A DNA stretch of 32,543 nucleotides from Halobacteriovoraceae bacterium (GCA_018646195.1 JABGVH010000234.1:1-32543), one strand, 5' to 3'; positions 8,263 through 16,160 are shown, counted from the stretch's first letter. Notes: a model not told the origin generated them from the letters alone. Program-made: numbers and translations.

Positions 8263-8328
8263 ACTGCCCAATAATCCAGGACTTAGGATAATTGTATTTG
8301 GCACAGAACGTGCTTAGTAAAGGGCAGT
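8263..8328 (+). other. Possible three-way-junction RNA leader
   Basis: A 7-bp pair ACTGCCC (8263-8269) and GGGCAGT (8322-8328) encloses two small hairpins: ATCC/GGAT (8274-8277 and 8286-8289, 8-base loop) and GCAC/GTGC (8301-8304 and 8310-8313, 5-base loop). The arrangement would fold as a three-way junction ending 27 bases before the ATG of the lipoprotein gene at 8356, just ahead of its AGGAG site (8344-8348). A leader RNA with regulatory structure is possible; chance pairing is not excluded. I do not recognise a riboswitch class. Confidence 0.3.
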
Positions 8329-8355
8329 CTGAATTAATTTTATAGGAGACCCAAT

Positions 8356-8994
8356 ATGAGAACACGTATCTTTAATTTATTCCTCGTACTAGCTCTAGGC
8401 GCAGGCCTAAGTGCCTGTGGTACAGACAAAGAGGATTCAACAAACAACGCGGCCAATGAGTACTTTAGCTCATTCATCAACTCTGTCGATGGCCAAAAAA
8501 CGGGACAGAAGCTTATTGTCAGTACAACTGGCGCTAGCACAACAGGTACTAATGGCATCGGTGGAACTACTACCTGTCTAGGTACAACAGGAACACAGGG
8601 CTTCGGCGGTGTTGCTACAACAGAACTTATACTCGATTCCAACAGAACTTTTATTGTTTATCAAAACAATAGCAATGTTAACGGTTTTGGTGGTTTTGGT
8701 GGATTCGGTGGACAACCTCAACCGACTACAAATGCCGAAAGTCTAATTAGAGTCGCCGATGGCCAATGGAGCATCGAAGGAAGCCGTCTTGTACTAGAAG
8801 GTTTTGGATCAACTGGAGACTACGGTATTAATAATAATCCTTTTGGAAACCAAACATTTGGACAGACCTTTTTTGGGGCCAATAGCTTCAATGTAAATGT
8901 CGAAGCAGGAATTAATCTCAATACATTTAATCAATTTGGCGGAAATACTGGCGGACAAGGTATCAGCAATACCTTCTCAATTTGTAAGCCATAA
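8356..8994 (+). CDS. Glycine/asparagine-rich lipoprotein
   Basis: 212 residues. The N-terminus is a lipoprotein signal (ALGAGLSAC) with a lipobox LSAC and the acylated Cys at residue 22. The mature protein is strongly compositionally biased: repeated Gly-Phe-Gly triplets (NGFGGFGGFGG, about residues 113-123), Thr/Gly stretches (TTGASTTGTNGIGGTT) and Asn/Gly/Phe-rich stretches near the C-terminus. Two cysteines besides the lipid-modified one are visible (TTTCLGTTG and the final FSICKP), which could pair. The protein is probably an outer-membrane or periplasmic lipoprotein with a flexible, adhesive-looking body; no function can be named. AGGAG at 8344-8348 is the ribosome binding site. A clean intrinsic terminator follows. 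Confidence 0.8.
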   Translation: MRTRIFNLFLVLALGAGLSACGTDKEDSTNNAANEYFSSFINSVDGQKTGQKLIVSTTGASTTGTNGIGGTTTCLGTTGTQGFGGVATTELILDSNRTFIVYQNNSNVNGFGGFGGFGGQPQPTTNAESLIRVADGQWSIEGSRLVLEGFGSTGDYGINNNPFGNQTFGQTFFGANSFNVNVEAGINLNTFNQFGGNTGGQGISNTFSICKP

Positions 8995-9031
8995 AAAAAA
9001 GAAAGAATAAATCTATAAGATAATTCAGAGT

Positions 9032-9061
9032 AAAAGGGTCAGCTAGTGCTGGCCCTTTTTT
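9032..9061 (+). terminator. Intrinsic terminator after lipoprotein gene
   Basis: A run of A (9032-9035) precedes an 8-bp stem, GGGTCAGC (9036-9043) with GCTGGCCC (9048-9055) and one G-T wobble. The loop is four bases (TAGT) and six T residues follow. This is a textbook Rho-independent terminator ending the lipoprotein transcript. Confidence 0.9.
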
Positions 9062-9062
9062 A

Positions 9063-9090
9063 TTGTGACTCTCCCGGATTGCGATATAAT
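9063..9090 (+). promoter_or_regulatory. Sigma70-type promoter for the barrel protein gene
   Basis: TTGTGA at 9063-9068 and a perfect TATAAT at 9085-9090 are separated by 16 bases. The -35 box starts just after the T-run of the upstream terminator, so one transcript ends and the next starts without wasted space. The predicted start site near 9097 leaves a 20-25 base leader with GGAAGGA ahead of ATG 9119. Confidence 0.7.
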
Positions 9091-9118
9091 AAAATCAACC
9101 ACTACGGAAGGATTTGTT

Positions 9119-10084
9119 ATGAAGTCACTAGGATTGATTGCAGTACTCACACTTTTAGCGCCAGCACTTTTTGCTAAGAGTAAAGTCACCGATTTAATGT
9201 TTCGCCCCAGTACCGGAGCGATTGCATTTGAAGGCGGATTTGACTACACAAAAGAGAGCTACAGCATTAAGTCCGCTAGTATCACTACACGTGAAGATGA
9301 CCGTACTGGGTCAAGCTTGAGAGCAGGCGCTACCTACGGTGTCATGGATACCTTTTCATTCGGCTTTAACTTCACTTATCAAATGAGTGATGAGCTTGAG
9401 CAGAATAATAAGTCGGTGTCTCCTTCTATAAAAACAACAAAAAAATCATCTGGATTTAAAGAACCAAATTTCATTGCTTCTTATAGGGCACTCGATGAAA
9501 AAGGTGCTATAGGTCTTCCACTAGATGTCACCGTATTGGTCTCACCTTCATTTTCTGACGGAAAAGAAGCGAATGTTACTACTGAAGGTGACTCTCTCCG
9601 TGGCGGATTCTTGGCCGACGTACAAGGAAAAGTTGGTGGAAAGCTCGAAGGATTTAGCTGGGAAGGACATCTCAACTTATCTTTCCTAGGTTCTAGAAAA
9701 CTAGACAATGCCACCTCTGGCCAAGACGAACTCGACAAAGATTCTAGAATGGATTTTTCTCTAGGTGGACGAGGACAAATTCAGATCGGTGAATCTATCG
9801 CCTTTGATGCTGGGCTCGACTTAGTATTTATCGGTGAAGAAACAACAAAATTAACACTTTCAAATATTACCATCAAGGATGATTCCCATATGAATTTCGT
9901 CCTTTCAGGAAAACTTCACTACTATTTAATTGCCGATAAATTGGCCTTAAATGGTTCCGCTACCTACACAAAAGTTGGTGACTTCGATAGCACTTCAACT
10001 CAAGGGTCTAACACTTCAACCGTTTCACAACGGGTAGATGACAATATAATTGGAATTGGATTAGGCGCTAGCTTCTTATTTTAG
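9119..10084 (+). CDS. Outer membrane beta-barrel protein
   Basis: 321 residues when started at ATG 9119, which has GGAAGGA upstream and begins a clear signal peptide (MKSLGLIAVLTLLAPALFA). An in-frame GTG at 9065 would place the start inside the promoter and is rejected. The mature part is rich in alternating strands (for example SFSFGFNFTYQMSD and SMNFVLSGKLHYYL-like stretches) and ends in a hydrophobic strand with terminal Phe (LGASFLF), the usual signal for the barrel-assembly machinery. The layout resembles transporter/porin-type barrels used for hydrophobic substrates, but no specific family is certain. It is transcribed from its own promoter and ends 6 bases from the stop of the convergent gene. 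Confidence 0.75.
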   Translation: MKSLGLIAVLTLLAPALFAKSKVTDLMFRPSTGAIAFEGGFDYTKESYSIKSASITTREDDRTGSSLRAGATYGVMDTFSFGFNFTYQMSDELEQNNKSVSPSIKTTKKSSGFKEPNFIASYRALDEKGAIGLPLDVTVLVSPSFSDGKEANVTTEGDSLRGGFLADVQGKVGGKLEGFSWEGHLNLSFLGSRKLDNATSGQDELDKDSRMDFSLGGRGQIQIGESIAFDAGLDLVFIGEETTKLTLSNITIKDDSHMNFVLSGKLHYYLIADKLALNGSATYTKVGDFDSTSTQGSNTSTVSQRVDDNIIGIGLGASFLF

Positions 10085-10090
10085 GAGTTA

Positions 10091-10582
10091 TTACTTACCG
10101 TGGACTAAACGTTTTTTTCCACAGCCCATAAAAATTGCCCAAACGTAATCAGGAAAACATTCAGAAACCTTGCCCTTTCCGAAGGTAGGGTGGTCTATAA
10201 TATCTCCGACCTCAAAACGGCCACGAATGGAGTAAGGCTTCCCCTCTCCCACAATCGCATGCTCGACACCTTCATCAACTGGCTCTGACTGATAAAAGCC
10301 CTTAAAGGCACTTCGCTTATTTGGCTTCAAGTCAATTTGAACCCATTCTTTGAAACTTAAATTAAGGCCATCAAGTTTTTCAACTTTTGTTTTCCCAACA
10401 ATCAAAGGTGAGCCGTAGCCTTCGCTAACTCTGTGAATATATATCCATTCATCGGCTTCCATTTCTTGGAAAGATTCAACCATTGTCTTTTTTATTTCCC
10501 AGTTTTTAAGCACTGATCCTTGCCAGAAAGTAGCAAACTTTGGATCGGCCTTTGGACCGCGAACCATTAAATAGAGGGCCAT
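10091..10582 (-). CDS. Cytoplasmic protein with UvrD-tail-like C-terminal domain
   Basis: 163 residues, no signal peptide or membrane helix. The last 45 residues (GRFEVGDIIDHPTFGKGKV, then a strand, then MGCGKKRLVHGK) match the pattern of the small beta-barrel found at the end of UvrD/PcrA-type helicases and in CarD/TRCF-like proteins: a VGD-x-HPxFGxGxV start and a basic xGxKxLVH end. In the helicases this domain binds RNA polymerase; whether this one does is unknown. The N-terminal 115 residues are unrecognised. AAGGTG upstream of the ATG is an adequate ribosome binding site. The gene is monocistronic between a convergent neighbour and a 121-base gap. Confidence 0.6.
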   Translation of the reverse strand: MALYLMVRGPKADPKFATFWQGSVLKNWEIKKTMVESFQEMEADEWIYIHRVSEGYGSPLIVGKTKVEKLDGLNLSFKEWVQIDLKPNKRSAFKGFYQSEPVDEGVEHAIVGEGKPYSIRGRFEVGDIIDHPTFGKGKVSECFPDYVWAIFMGCGKKRLVHGK

Positions 10583-10703
10583 AACAACACCTTGCGAAAA
10601 TTAGAACTCCACTATTCTATCCTAATCCCGACCATTTGGGAAAAGATAAGGCCATCTGTAATCTCAAGAATTAGTGCTTGAGGTCATAGAAAATATGCTG
10701 GTT

Positions 10704-11825
10704 TTAAGAGAGGGAATGGCGCAGTAAATAGGCAACAAATAAGCCGAGATAGTTTCCTACAGCGTATCCGACCAATCCAGCACTCAGCCCACTAGGAATC
10801 AATTGCGGATTATTCAAGGCCTTTGCCACCGGAGCGACTAACGCAGGACCAAAAATACCGGCCACATTGGTAATGATCGCAGTGTCTCTATCTATTTTAA
10901 AGACGTAGGCCATTGTGAAAAAGAGACTCACCGCTAATAAAAAAACAAAAGCAGTAAACTTGAAAATACTGGGTGCCATTTGCATTACAGAGCTAAAGTC
11001 GACCAGTGTACCAATCGAAAGACAAAATACTAAAAGTAGATACTCTCCTAAAAAATAGGAGTTTTTTAACGCTCTAATTTTTTTCCTAGAGCTAGCGAAA
11101 ATTGCCAATGCTGTGATCAATAAAAAATAAAATGGAACAGATAATTTTTCGAAAAAGGCCAAATTAACATAATAAGCAATCAGGCAAATAAGCAAGGCTA
11201 AGATAAGAGCGATAAATCCGTCTCGCCAAGATTTTCGACACCCATTTATTTCAACTGCAAGCCCATCGCTCTTACTGTTTCCTTTGTCGTAATTAGGTAG
11301 GAATAGGGCAATCAACTTAGGACCAATTGAAAGCATAAAAATTATATAGATCGTCGACATTAACATATCGGCGGAATTGAGAGAGAGAAATAATCCATGA
11401 TCGGCGTTGAGCGCTAAACTTATTGCGCTCATATTTGGTGTGCCGCCAGTATAAACTCCTGTTAGCATTCCGGCCCATTGCCAGCAACCGAGCTGATCAG
11501 AAAAGAAAAAATAAGGAATTGTTAAAGTACTAATCACCACGCAGCTGGTAGTTAAACAGAAACTTAAAACCGTCGTACGAGCGTCTTTAAGCCAACCCCG
11601 GAGGTCCAGGGGAAAAAGCATTAATGGAACTGCAATTATCACCATTACCTGTGACAAGCTTTTCGAAACTTCTGAGTGGCCTTGAAAATAAGAAATTGGA
11701 TTGAGAATCATTCCAAGAGCGTAACAAATAAGTACCGAGCCTATCGCGGCAATAAATTTAAATCTTTTTTCTAAAAAAAGTACTAGCCCAGGGATTGTTA
11801 GATGAAATAAAAGGATCCCTATCAT
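10704..11825 (-). CDS. DUF819 family integral membrane protein
   Basis: 373 residues with about ten hydrophobic segments. The central motif GVYTGGTPNMSAISLAL with preceding CWQWAGMLTG, and the C-terminal GIFGPALVAPVAKAL with AGLVGYAVGNYLG, are hallmarks of the DUF819 (YjcL-type) family, transporter-like inner-membrane proteins without an assigned substrate. Its ATG overlaps the stop codon of the TetR-type gene (sequence ATGA at 11825-11822), so the two are translationally coupled and the regulator probably controls it. A regulator and membrane protein pair opposite a lipid-breakdown operon suggests export or uptake of a related small molecule, which is inference. Confidence 0.85.
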   Translation of the reverse strand: MIGILLFHLTIPGLVLFLEKRFKFIAAIGSVLICYALGMILNPISYFQGHSEVSKSLSQVMVIIAVPLMLFPLDLRGWLKDARTTVLSFCLTTSCVVISTLTIPYFFFSDQLGCWQWAGMLTGVYTGGTPNMSAISLALNADHGLFLSLNSADMLMSTIYIIFMLSIGPKLIALFLPNYDKGNSKSDGLAVEINGCRKSWRDGFIALILALLICLIAYYVNLAFFEKLSVPFYFLLITALAIFASSRKKIRALKNSYFLGEYLLLVFCLSIGTLVDFSSVMQMAPSIFKFTAFVFLLAVSLFFTMAYVFKIDRDTAIITNVAGIFGPALVAPVAKALNNPQLIPSGLSAGLVGYAVGNYLGLFVAYLLRHSLS

Positions 11826-12469
11826 TTTATCTCTGCATTCTTTATCAGTTCAGAAACTATATCTAAGGTCCTTTGATGATGTATCGCTGAGGAGCCCTCT
11901 ACTGGGTCCAGTAACGAGAGTAAAACTGAGCCTACAATTACCGGGTGAATCTTAAGCGCCAATCCCTCAACATTAGTCAGTTCTGGATAGACTCCCCTAC
12001 CTACTCCTTGAAATAAAAGGCCAGTTAGTCTAGATCTCATAAGATCGAGGTATTGCGCATGGTAGTCTGCATAATGTGAGTCGATTGAACCTAGGTAGTA
12101 GAAATGGAGGTAAAAACGTGAGTGATGGGGAAAAGTTTTGATCCACTTAAAAGCAATATCTATATAATCGCTCATTCCTGCAAAATTATCACTAGCTAAC
12201 CTCTGCTCTAGTTCAAAATTTATAAACTTAATACTCTCTTGTGAAACATAGCGGATTGAACTTTCCATAAGTCCTAATTTTTCTTTGCCCCCAAAATGAT
12301 AGTGTATGGAACCCAGGCTTAAATTCAGCTTTCTAGCTATCTTATCCATCGTAACTTCACTCACTCCAATCTCAAGACAGAGTGAGAGGTAGCCTTCTAG
12401 GATTTGGATCCTTTTCGAGCTAAGCGGGAGCTGCTGCAGAATTTCTGGTCGATAGTGAGCTGTTTTCAA
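11822..12469 (-). CDS. TetR/AcrR-type transcriptional regulator
   Basis: 215 residues. The N-terminal helix-turn-helix (VTMDKIARKLNLSLGSIHYHF, about 39-59, with GGKEKL after) is the classical TetR DNA-binding signature; the C-terminal 150 residues form the ligand and dimer part, which is not recognisable to a subfamily. The start is TTG at 12469, supported by AGGA at 12480-12477 with a 7-base gap; the first internal ATG would cut into the helix-turn-helix. It is co-transcribed and coupled to the DUF819 gene and divergent from the sphingolipid operon. Two palindromic repeats in the intergenic space are the likely operators, so autoregulation and control of the operon are expected. Confidence 0.85.
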   Translation of the reverse strand: MKTAHYRPEILQQLPLSSKRIQILEGYLSLCLEIGVSEVTMDKIARKLNLSLGSIHYHFGGKEKLGLMESSIRYVSQESIKFINFELEQRLASDNFAGMSDYIDIAFKWIKTFPHHSRFYLHFYYLGSIDSHYADYHAQYLDLMRSRLTGLLFQGVGRGVYPELTNVEGLALKIHPVIVGSVLLSLLDPVEGSSAIHHQRTLDIVSELIKNAEIK

Positions 12470-12493
12470 CTGTAAATCCTTAATATTACGTTA

Positions 12494-12535
12494 TATTTGA
12501 ATTTTTATTCAATTTATTTGAATAACCGTTCAATT
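12494..12535. promoter_or_regulatory. Two tandem 21-bp palindromic operators
   Basis: Two adjacent 21-base units (12494-12514 and 12515-12535) are identical at the first 9 bases (TATTTGAAT) and last 7 bases (TTCAATT) and differ only in the 5 central bases. Each contains a dyad: TTGAAT-TTTT-ATTCAA (12497-12512, perfect) and TTGAAT-AACC-GTTCAA (12518-12533, one mismatch). The 21-base spacing is two helical turns, so dimers would sit on the same DNA face. Conserved half-sites with a free centre are typical of TetR-family operators, and the TetR-type gene starts 25 bases away. Confidence 0.75.
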
Positions 12536-12546
12536 TCGGCCATTAT
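12518..12546 (+). promoter_or_regulatory. Likely promoter of the sphingolipid operon
   Basis: TTGAAT (12518-12523) and CATTAT (12541-12546) are separated by 17 bases and would start transcription near 12553, giving a leader of about 40 bases before ATG 12593. The -35 box coincides with the left half of the second palindromic repeat, so a bound regulator would block RNA polymerase. The element matches are modest (4 of 6 each), which fits a regulated promoter. Confidence 0.5.
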
Positions 12547-12592
12547 GCCTCACGGCGTAGGCCAATTCAAGATAAATTTGGAGTTGCGAAAA

Positions 12593-14734
12593 ATGAACAG
12601 AAAATTAAACGCTCAGCATGTAGTCCTATTTTTTCTTCTGCTCTTTATAATTGGCTGTGGCGTAGATGACCAGGCACCTGAGGATGGACAGGTCTTCAAA
12701 ATTGATGAATTGGCCCAGCAGTGTAAAGTCGATGGAGAAAAGCTTAAACTTTTTTTCCACGAAAAGATTGGCAATGACCTCAATTGTCTAGGTGATGGGT
12801 TAAGAACTTTTTCACAAGTCGTCCTAAGAGAGAATCCTAAGTACATTAACAGACCCGAGTTAAGCGCCTTTTTAAAGAAATTTTTTCCAAATGATTGGGC
12901 CCACTTAAAAGAATATCTTCCATTAATTTTTGAAATTAATTCCTTCTTAACTCGTACTCCTAAAAACCGTATTCAAATAAGCAAAATCAACCATTTCATA
13001 GAATTAATGGTGATTATAAATAGCGGTATAGTCGATATTATAGATATTCAAGAAAGGATGAGTCCGGAAACTTATTTTAACCACCTCCCCTCTTTTCAGA
13101 TTGCTATTACAAACTTTATAGTGAAACTCAATGGGTCAATTCTTAAAGAGGGCCTAGACTACCAACTAAACCTAATTGAAATTCTCAATATTCTAGAAAG
13201 AAATACCCAGGATGATGCAAAAGCCTATAAAAAAATAAAGAGTTTGTTATTTATTAAACGTCTTTTTATAGGAAATAGTGCTGAACTGCTAACGACGAAT
13301 GAACTTTTGAAAAATTTAAATAAAATTCAAGAGCTCTACCTAGCTGCTGATGGCATGCTAAATACAAATTTTAAAAGTTTTTCGAATCAAAAAGAACAGG
13401 CCTCTTTCTTAATTATCAATTTTAAAAAAATACGGGCAGCTCTTTTTCCATGGAACCCTAAAACTAAGATAATAAGTAGTGAAAAACTTCTGACTGCAAT
13501 AGGCTCCTTTTATCAGGGCTTCGATTGGTCAAAGTTAAAAGTTAGCTTTTCAAATTTTAAAGATAAAGTGGTCGGAAACCCCGGCCCTAGTTTTCTCTAT
13601 TCTGATTTCTTAAAAATATTTGATATTGGAAAACTCGGGCTATCACAGTTTTACTTCACCCAAATTTCATTTCAAAAACTCAAAACGTTACTACAAGCAG
13701 GAGTCAAAATAGAGGAGCTTGATTTTCCTGATGGCCCAGAATATGACTTCTTCTCTAAGGCAGAAAAAGACCGTTACTGGAAAATATTTAATACTATTTC
13801 TCTTCAATACCATTACTTTCTCGATAAAGAAGATCAGCAAAGTTTTCAATATAAGCTAAAGAGGAGTGAGAGAGGATTTACATTACTGACTGTCGTTAAA
13901 TGGGGCCTTCGAATAATTTTTGATAGCTACGGAGAGGGAAAGTCTTCACTTTCAAGAAAACAGCTCGCCTACTTTCTGAATCAATACAAAGAAATTCTTG
14001 TCGAATTAAATTTATGGTTAGTCGATAAAAATAAATTAATCAATGATATTGCTGAGGGAACCGATTTATTTCAAATGACTTCAAACGGAAACGGCTTGAT
14101 CGAGGAGGACGAAATAACTCAATTTATATTTACAGTGGTCCATTCAAGAAAGGTCAGTCATAAACTATTTGATTACTTAAAAGATATTTGCCAATATTCT
14201 TCAGCTAAAAAAATTGATCTTTCTTGCTATAGACGTCATTTCTACCCTACTTTTCTAGAGACTCTTGCTTACAAAGAGCAATACCCTCTCCTGAAAAGCT
14301 ATATCTCTCCAATGGCAAGTGAGGCAAAAGAACAATTCCTACGAGATGTAGAAATTAAATCAAGAATCCAGCCTAGCGAAAATATTCCGATGGATAAGAT
14401 TGATTTAACTCGGATTATTAATGCCTTTTCAAACCTAGAAACTTTATATATTCGATTTGATCACGACAAAAATCAAGTTTTAGAAAAAAATGAATTAAAC
14501 CAGGTTTTCAAATTATTTGAAGGTATCATAGCAACCGAGACCGGAAAGAAGATTGGCTCAAAAATTAATCGAAGTCTTTTTATCTATCTTATCAAGAAAG
14601 GACATGCACCTAGTAAGGCACAACTTATAAAATTTCATTTGTTTGGAAGTAAAAGAAAAGCAAAGCTAACAAAGAATAAAGTCGCAAAAATATTATCTCT
14701 ATTTGGCAAAAAGGAGTCATTCAATGACCACTAA
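12593..14734 (+). CDS. EF-hand lipoprotein, first gene of sphingolipid operon
   Basis: 713 residues when started at ATG 12593 (GGAG at 12580-12583). The frame is open from 12497, but that would place the start inside the operators. The N-terminus is a lipoprotein signal, LLLFIIGC, with the lipid-bearing Cys near residue 22. The body is helical and charged. It contains one good EF-hand loop, DHDKNQVLEKNE (623-634, acidic or Asn at positions 1, 3, 5, 9 and 12), and a second near 496-507 (TSNGNGLIEEDE) lacking Asp at position 1; a degenerate third may lie near 444. A calcium-binding envelope lipoprotein is therefore likely, probably at the outer membrane. No enzyme domain is recognised. The next gene starts before this one stops (11-base overlap). 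Confidence 0.8.
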   Translation: MNRKLNAQHVVLFFLLLFIIGCGVDDQAPEDGQVFKIDELAQQCKVDGEKLKLFFHEKIGNDLNCLGDGLRTFSQVVLRENPKYINRPELSAFLKKFFPNDWAHLKEYLPLIFEINSFLTRTPKNRIQISKINHFIELMVIINSGIVDIIDIQERMSPETYFNHLPSFQIAITNFIVKLNGSILKEGLDYQLNLIEILNILERNTQDDAKAYKKIKSLLFIKRLFIGNSAELLTTNELLKNLNKIQELYLAADGMLNTNFKSFSNQKEQASFLIINFKKIRAALFPWNPKTKIISSEKLLTAIGSFYQGFDWSKLKVSFSNFKDKVVGNPGPSFLYSDFLKIFDIGKLGLSQFYFTQISFQKLKTLLQAGVKIEELDFPDGPEYDFFSKAEKDRYWKIFNTISLQYHYFLDKEDQQSFQYKLKRSERGFTLLTVVKWGLRIIFDSYGEGKSSLSRKQLAYFLNQYKEILVELNLWLVDKNKLINDIAEGTDLFQMTSNGNGLIEEDEITQFIFTVVHSRKVSHKLFDYLKDICQYSSAKKIDLSCYRRHFYPTFLETLAYKEQYPLLKSYISPMASEAKEQFLRDVEIKSRIQPSENIPMDKIDLTRIINAFSNLETLYIRFDHDKNQVLEKNELNQVFKLFEGIIATETGKKIGSKINRSLFIYLIKKGHAPSKAQLIKFHLFGSKRKAKLTKNKVAKILSLFGKKESFNDH

Positions 14735-16160
14735 GCATTTATCATGGCCTATACACGGCGATAAACCTGAAAATATTTTGAAAAAATTGGAAGAGAAGAA
14801 AAAGTCCGATATCGACTGGGAGGGCGGGAAGGTTTTCAGCCTCGTATTTAAAACAGATAAGGAACTAGGAGATCTTTCCAAGGCCGCCTATAATATGTAT
14901 TTTTCAGAAAATGCCCTTAATCCTTCAGCTTTCCCAAGTCTCAAAGAGATGGAGAAAGATGTTGTAACCATGATGACCGAACTACTAGGCGGAAATGAAA
15001 ACTCAAGTGGCTCATTTACTTCCGGCGGGACCGAAAGCATTCTCATGGCAGTTAAAACTGCAAGAGAGTGGGCAAAAACCAATCACCCGGAAATAACTGA
15101 ACCAGAAATGATTATTCCTCTTACCGCTCACCCTGCATTTAATAAAGCAGCCCATTATTTTGGAATAAAGTTAATCACGATTGATACTGATCAATCGTAT
15201 AGGGCCGACCTCACACAACTAAGCGACAAAATCTCTTCCCGGACGATTTTAATTGTGGGGTCGGCTCCTTCATACCCTCAAGGAGTAATTGATCCAATAG
15301 AAAGCATGGCCAAGATAGCTAAGGAAAAAAATATTCTATTTCATGTTGATGCCTGTATTGGGGGAGTCTTACTTCCTTTTCTAAAACTAGATGGGGTGGT
15401 TTCCGAAAACTTTGATTTTTCAGTTCCTGGCGTCACCTCTATTTCCGCTGACCTCCATAAGTATGGATATACTCCCAAAGGTTCCAGTGTCGTACTCTAC
15501 AAGGATAAATCTTTAAAGAGATTTCAATTTTTTACTACCACCAATTGGCCAGGAGGAATGTACGGCTCACCGACCGTTACAGGAACTCGCCCGGGAGGAG
15601 CAATCGCTGGCTCTTGGGCAGTGATGCAATACCTCGGTTTTGAAGGTTATCAGAATCTTGCCCGGAAAATTTTTAAAGTCACCCAATCATATGCTGACAA
15701 AATAGATCAATTTGAAGGTATTTCATACGCCATGAGGCCAGAGAGCAGCATAATTTGTCTAACCTCTCAAAAATTTAATATTTATCAAATTGGCGATGAA
15801 ATGCAAAAAAGAGGCTGGCATTTGGATAGGCAACAAAATCCTTCGAGTTTACACATGACGGTAATGAAGGCCCATGAATTTGTACAGGATGAATTTTTTG
15901 AAGATTTAAAATTGTCTCTAGAGGTTGTGAAAAGCTTCGATAAAAAAATGCAAGGCCTAAAAACCTCCATGACAAGAGGAATGATTAAGGCGATGCCTTC
16001 TGGAATGGTTAGCTCTCTGATCAAGGGGAAAGGTAAGAAAATGGGCGAATCAAACCAAGACGAACCGAATACTGCTGCTATGTATGGCATGATGGGGGCG
16101 ATAAAAAAGCAAAGCGATCTTGATAGCCTTATATTAGATGTTATGGAGCAATTATTTTGA
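14724..16160 (+). CDS. Sphingosine-1-phosphate lyase family PLP enzyme
   Basis: 478 residues from ATG 14724, chosen because AAGGAG (14711-14716) sits 7 bases upstream; a TTG at 14703 in frame is rejected. Sphingosine-1-phosphate lyases split phosphorylated sphingoid bases into a long-chain aldehyde and phosphoethanolamine. The sequence follows the family closely: NALNPSAFPSLKEMEKDVV, GSFTSGGTESILMAVK, TAHPAFNKAAHYFG, GVIDP, FHVDACIGG, SISADLHKYGYTPKGSSVV with the PLP Lys246, and GGMYGSPTVTGTRPGG. It lacks the N-terminal membrane anchor of eukaryotic lyases, as known bacterial ones do. Related PLP decarboxylases (glutamate, tyrosine) lack the TAHPAFNKA and HKYGYTPKGSS combination. It overlaps both neighbours, which places it in one operon. 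Confidence 0.9.
   Translation: MTTKHLSWPIHGDKPENILKKLEEKKKSDIDWEGGKVFSLVFKTDKELGDLSKAAYNMYFSENALNPSAFPSLKEMEKDVVTMMTELLGGNENSSGSFTSGGTESILMAVKTAREWAKTNHPEITEPEMIIPLTAHPAFNKAAHYFGIKLITIDTDQSYRADLTQLSDKISSRTILIVGSAPSYPQGVIDPIESMAKIAKEKNILFHVDACIGGVLLPFLKLDGVVSENFDFSVPGVTSISADLHKYGYTPKGSSVVLYKDKSLKRFQFFTTTNWPGGMYGSPTVTGTRPGGAIAGSWAVMQYLGFEGYQNLARKIFKVTQSYADKIDQFEGISYAMRPESSIICLTSQKFNIYQIGDEMQKRGWHLDRQQNPSSLHMTVMKAHEFVQDEFFEDLKLSLEVVKSFDKKMQGLKTSMTRGMIKAMPSGMVSSLIKGKGKKMGESNQDEPNTAAMYGMMGAIKKQSDLDSLILDVMEQLF

Noticed and set aside
8251-8292. Promoter for the lipoprotein gene using TTGATA at 8256-8261
   Set aside because: No -10 box at 16-18 bases; candidates lie 22-25 bases away.
10663-10682. 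CTCAAG/CTTGAG inverted repeat downstream of the DUF819 gene
   Set aside because: Six base pairs with no T-run in the minus direction; may be chance.
12497-12592. Longer N-terminus for the EF-hand lipoprotein
   Set aside because: It would start on TTG inside the operators, and the lipoprotein signal fits only the start at 12593.
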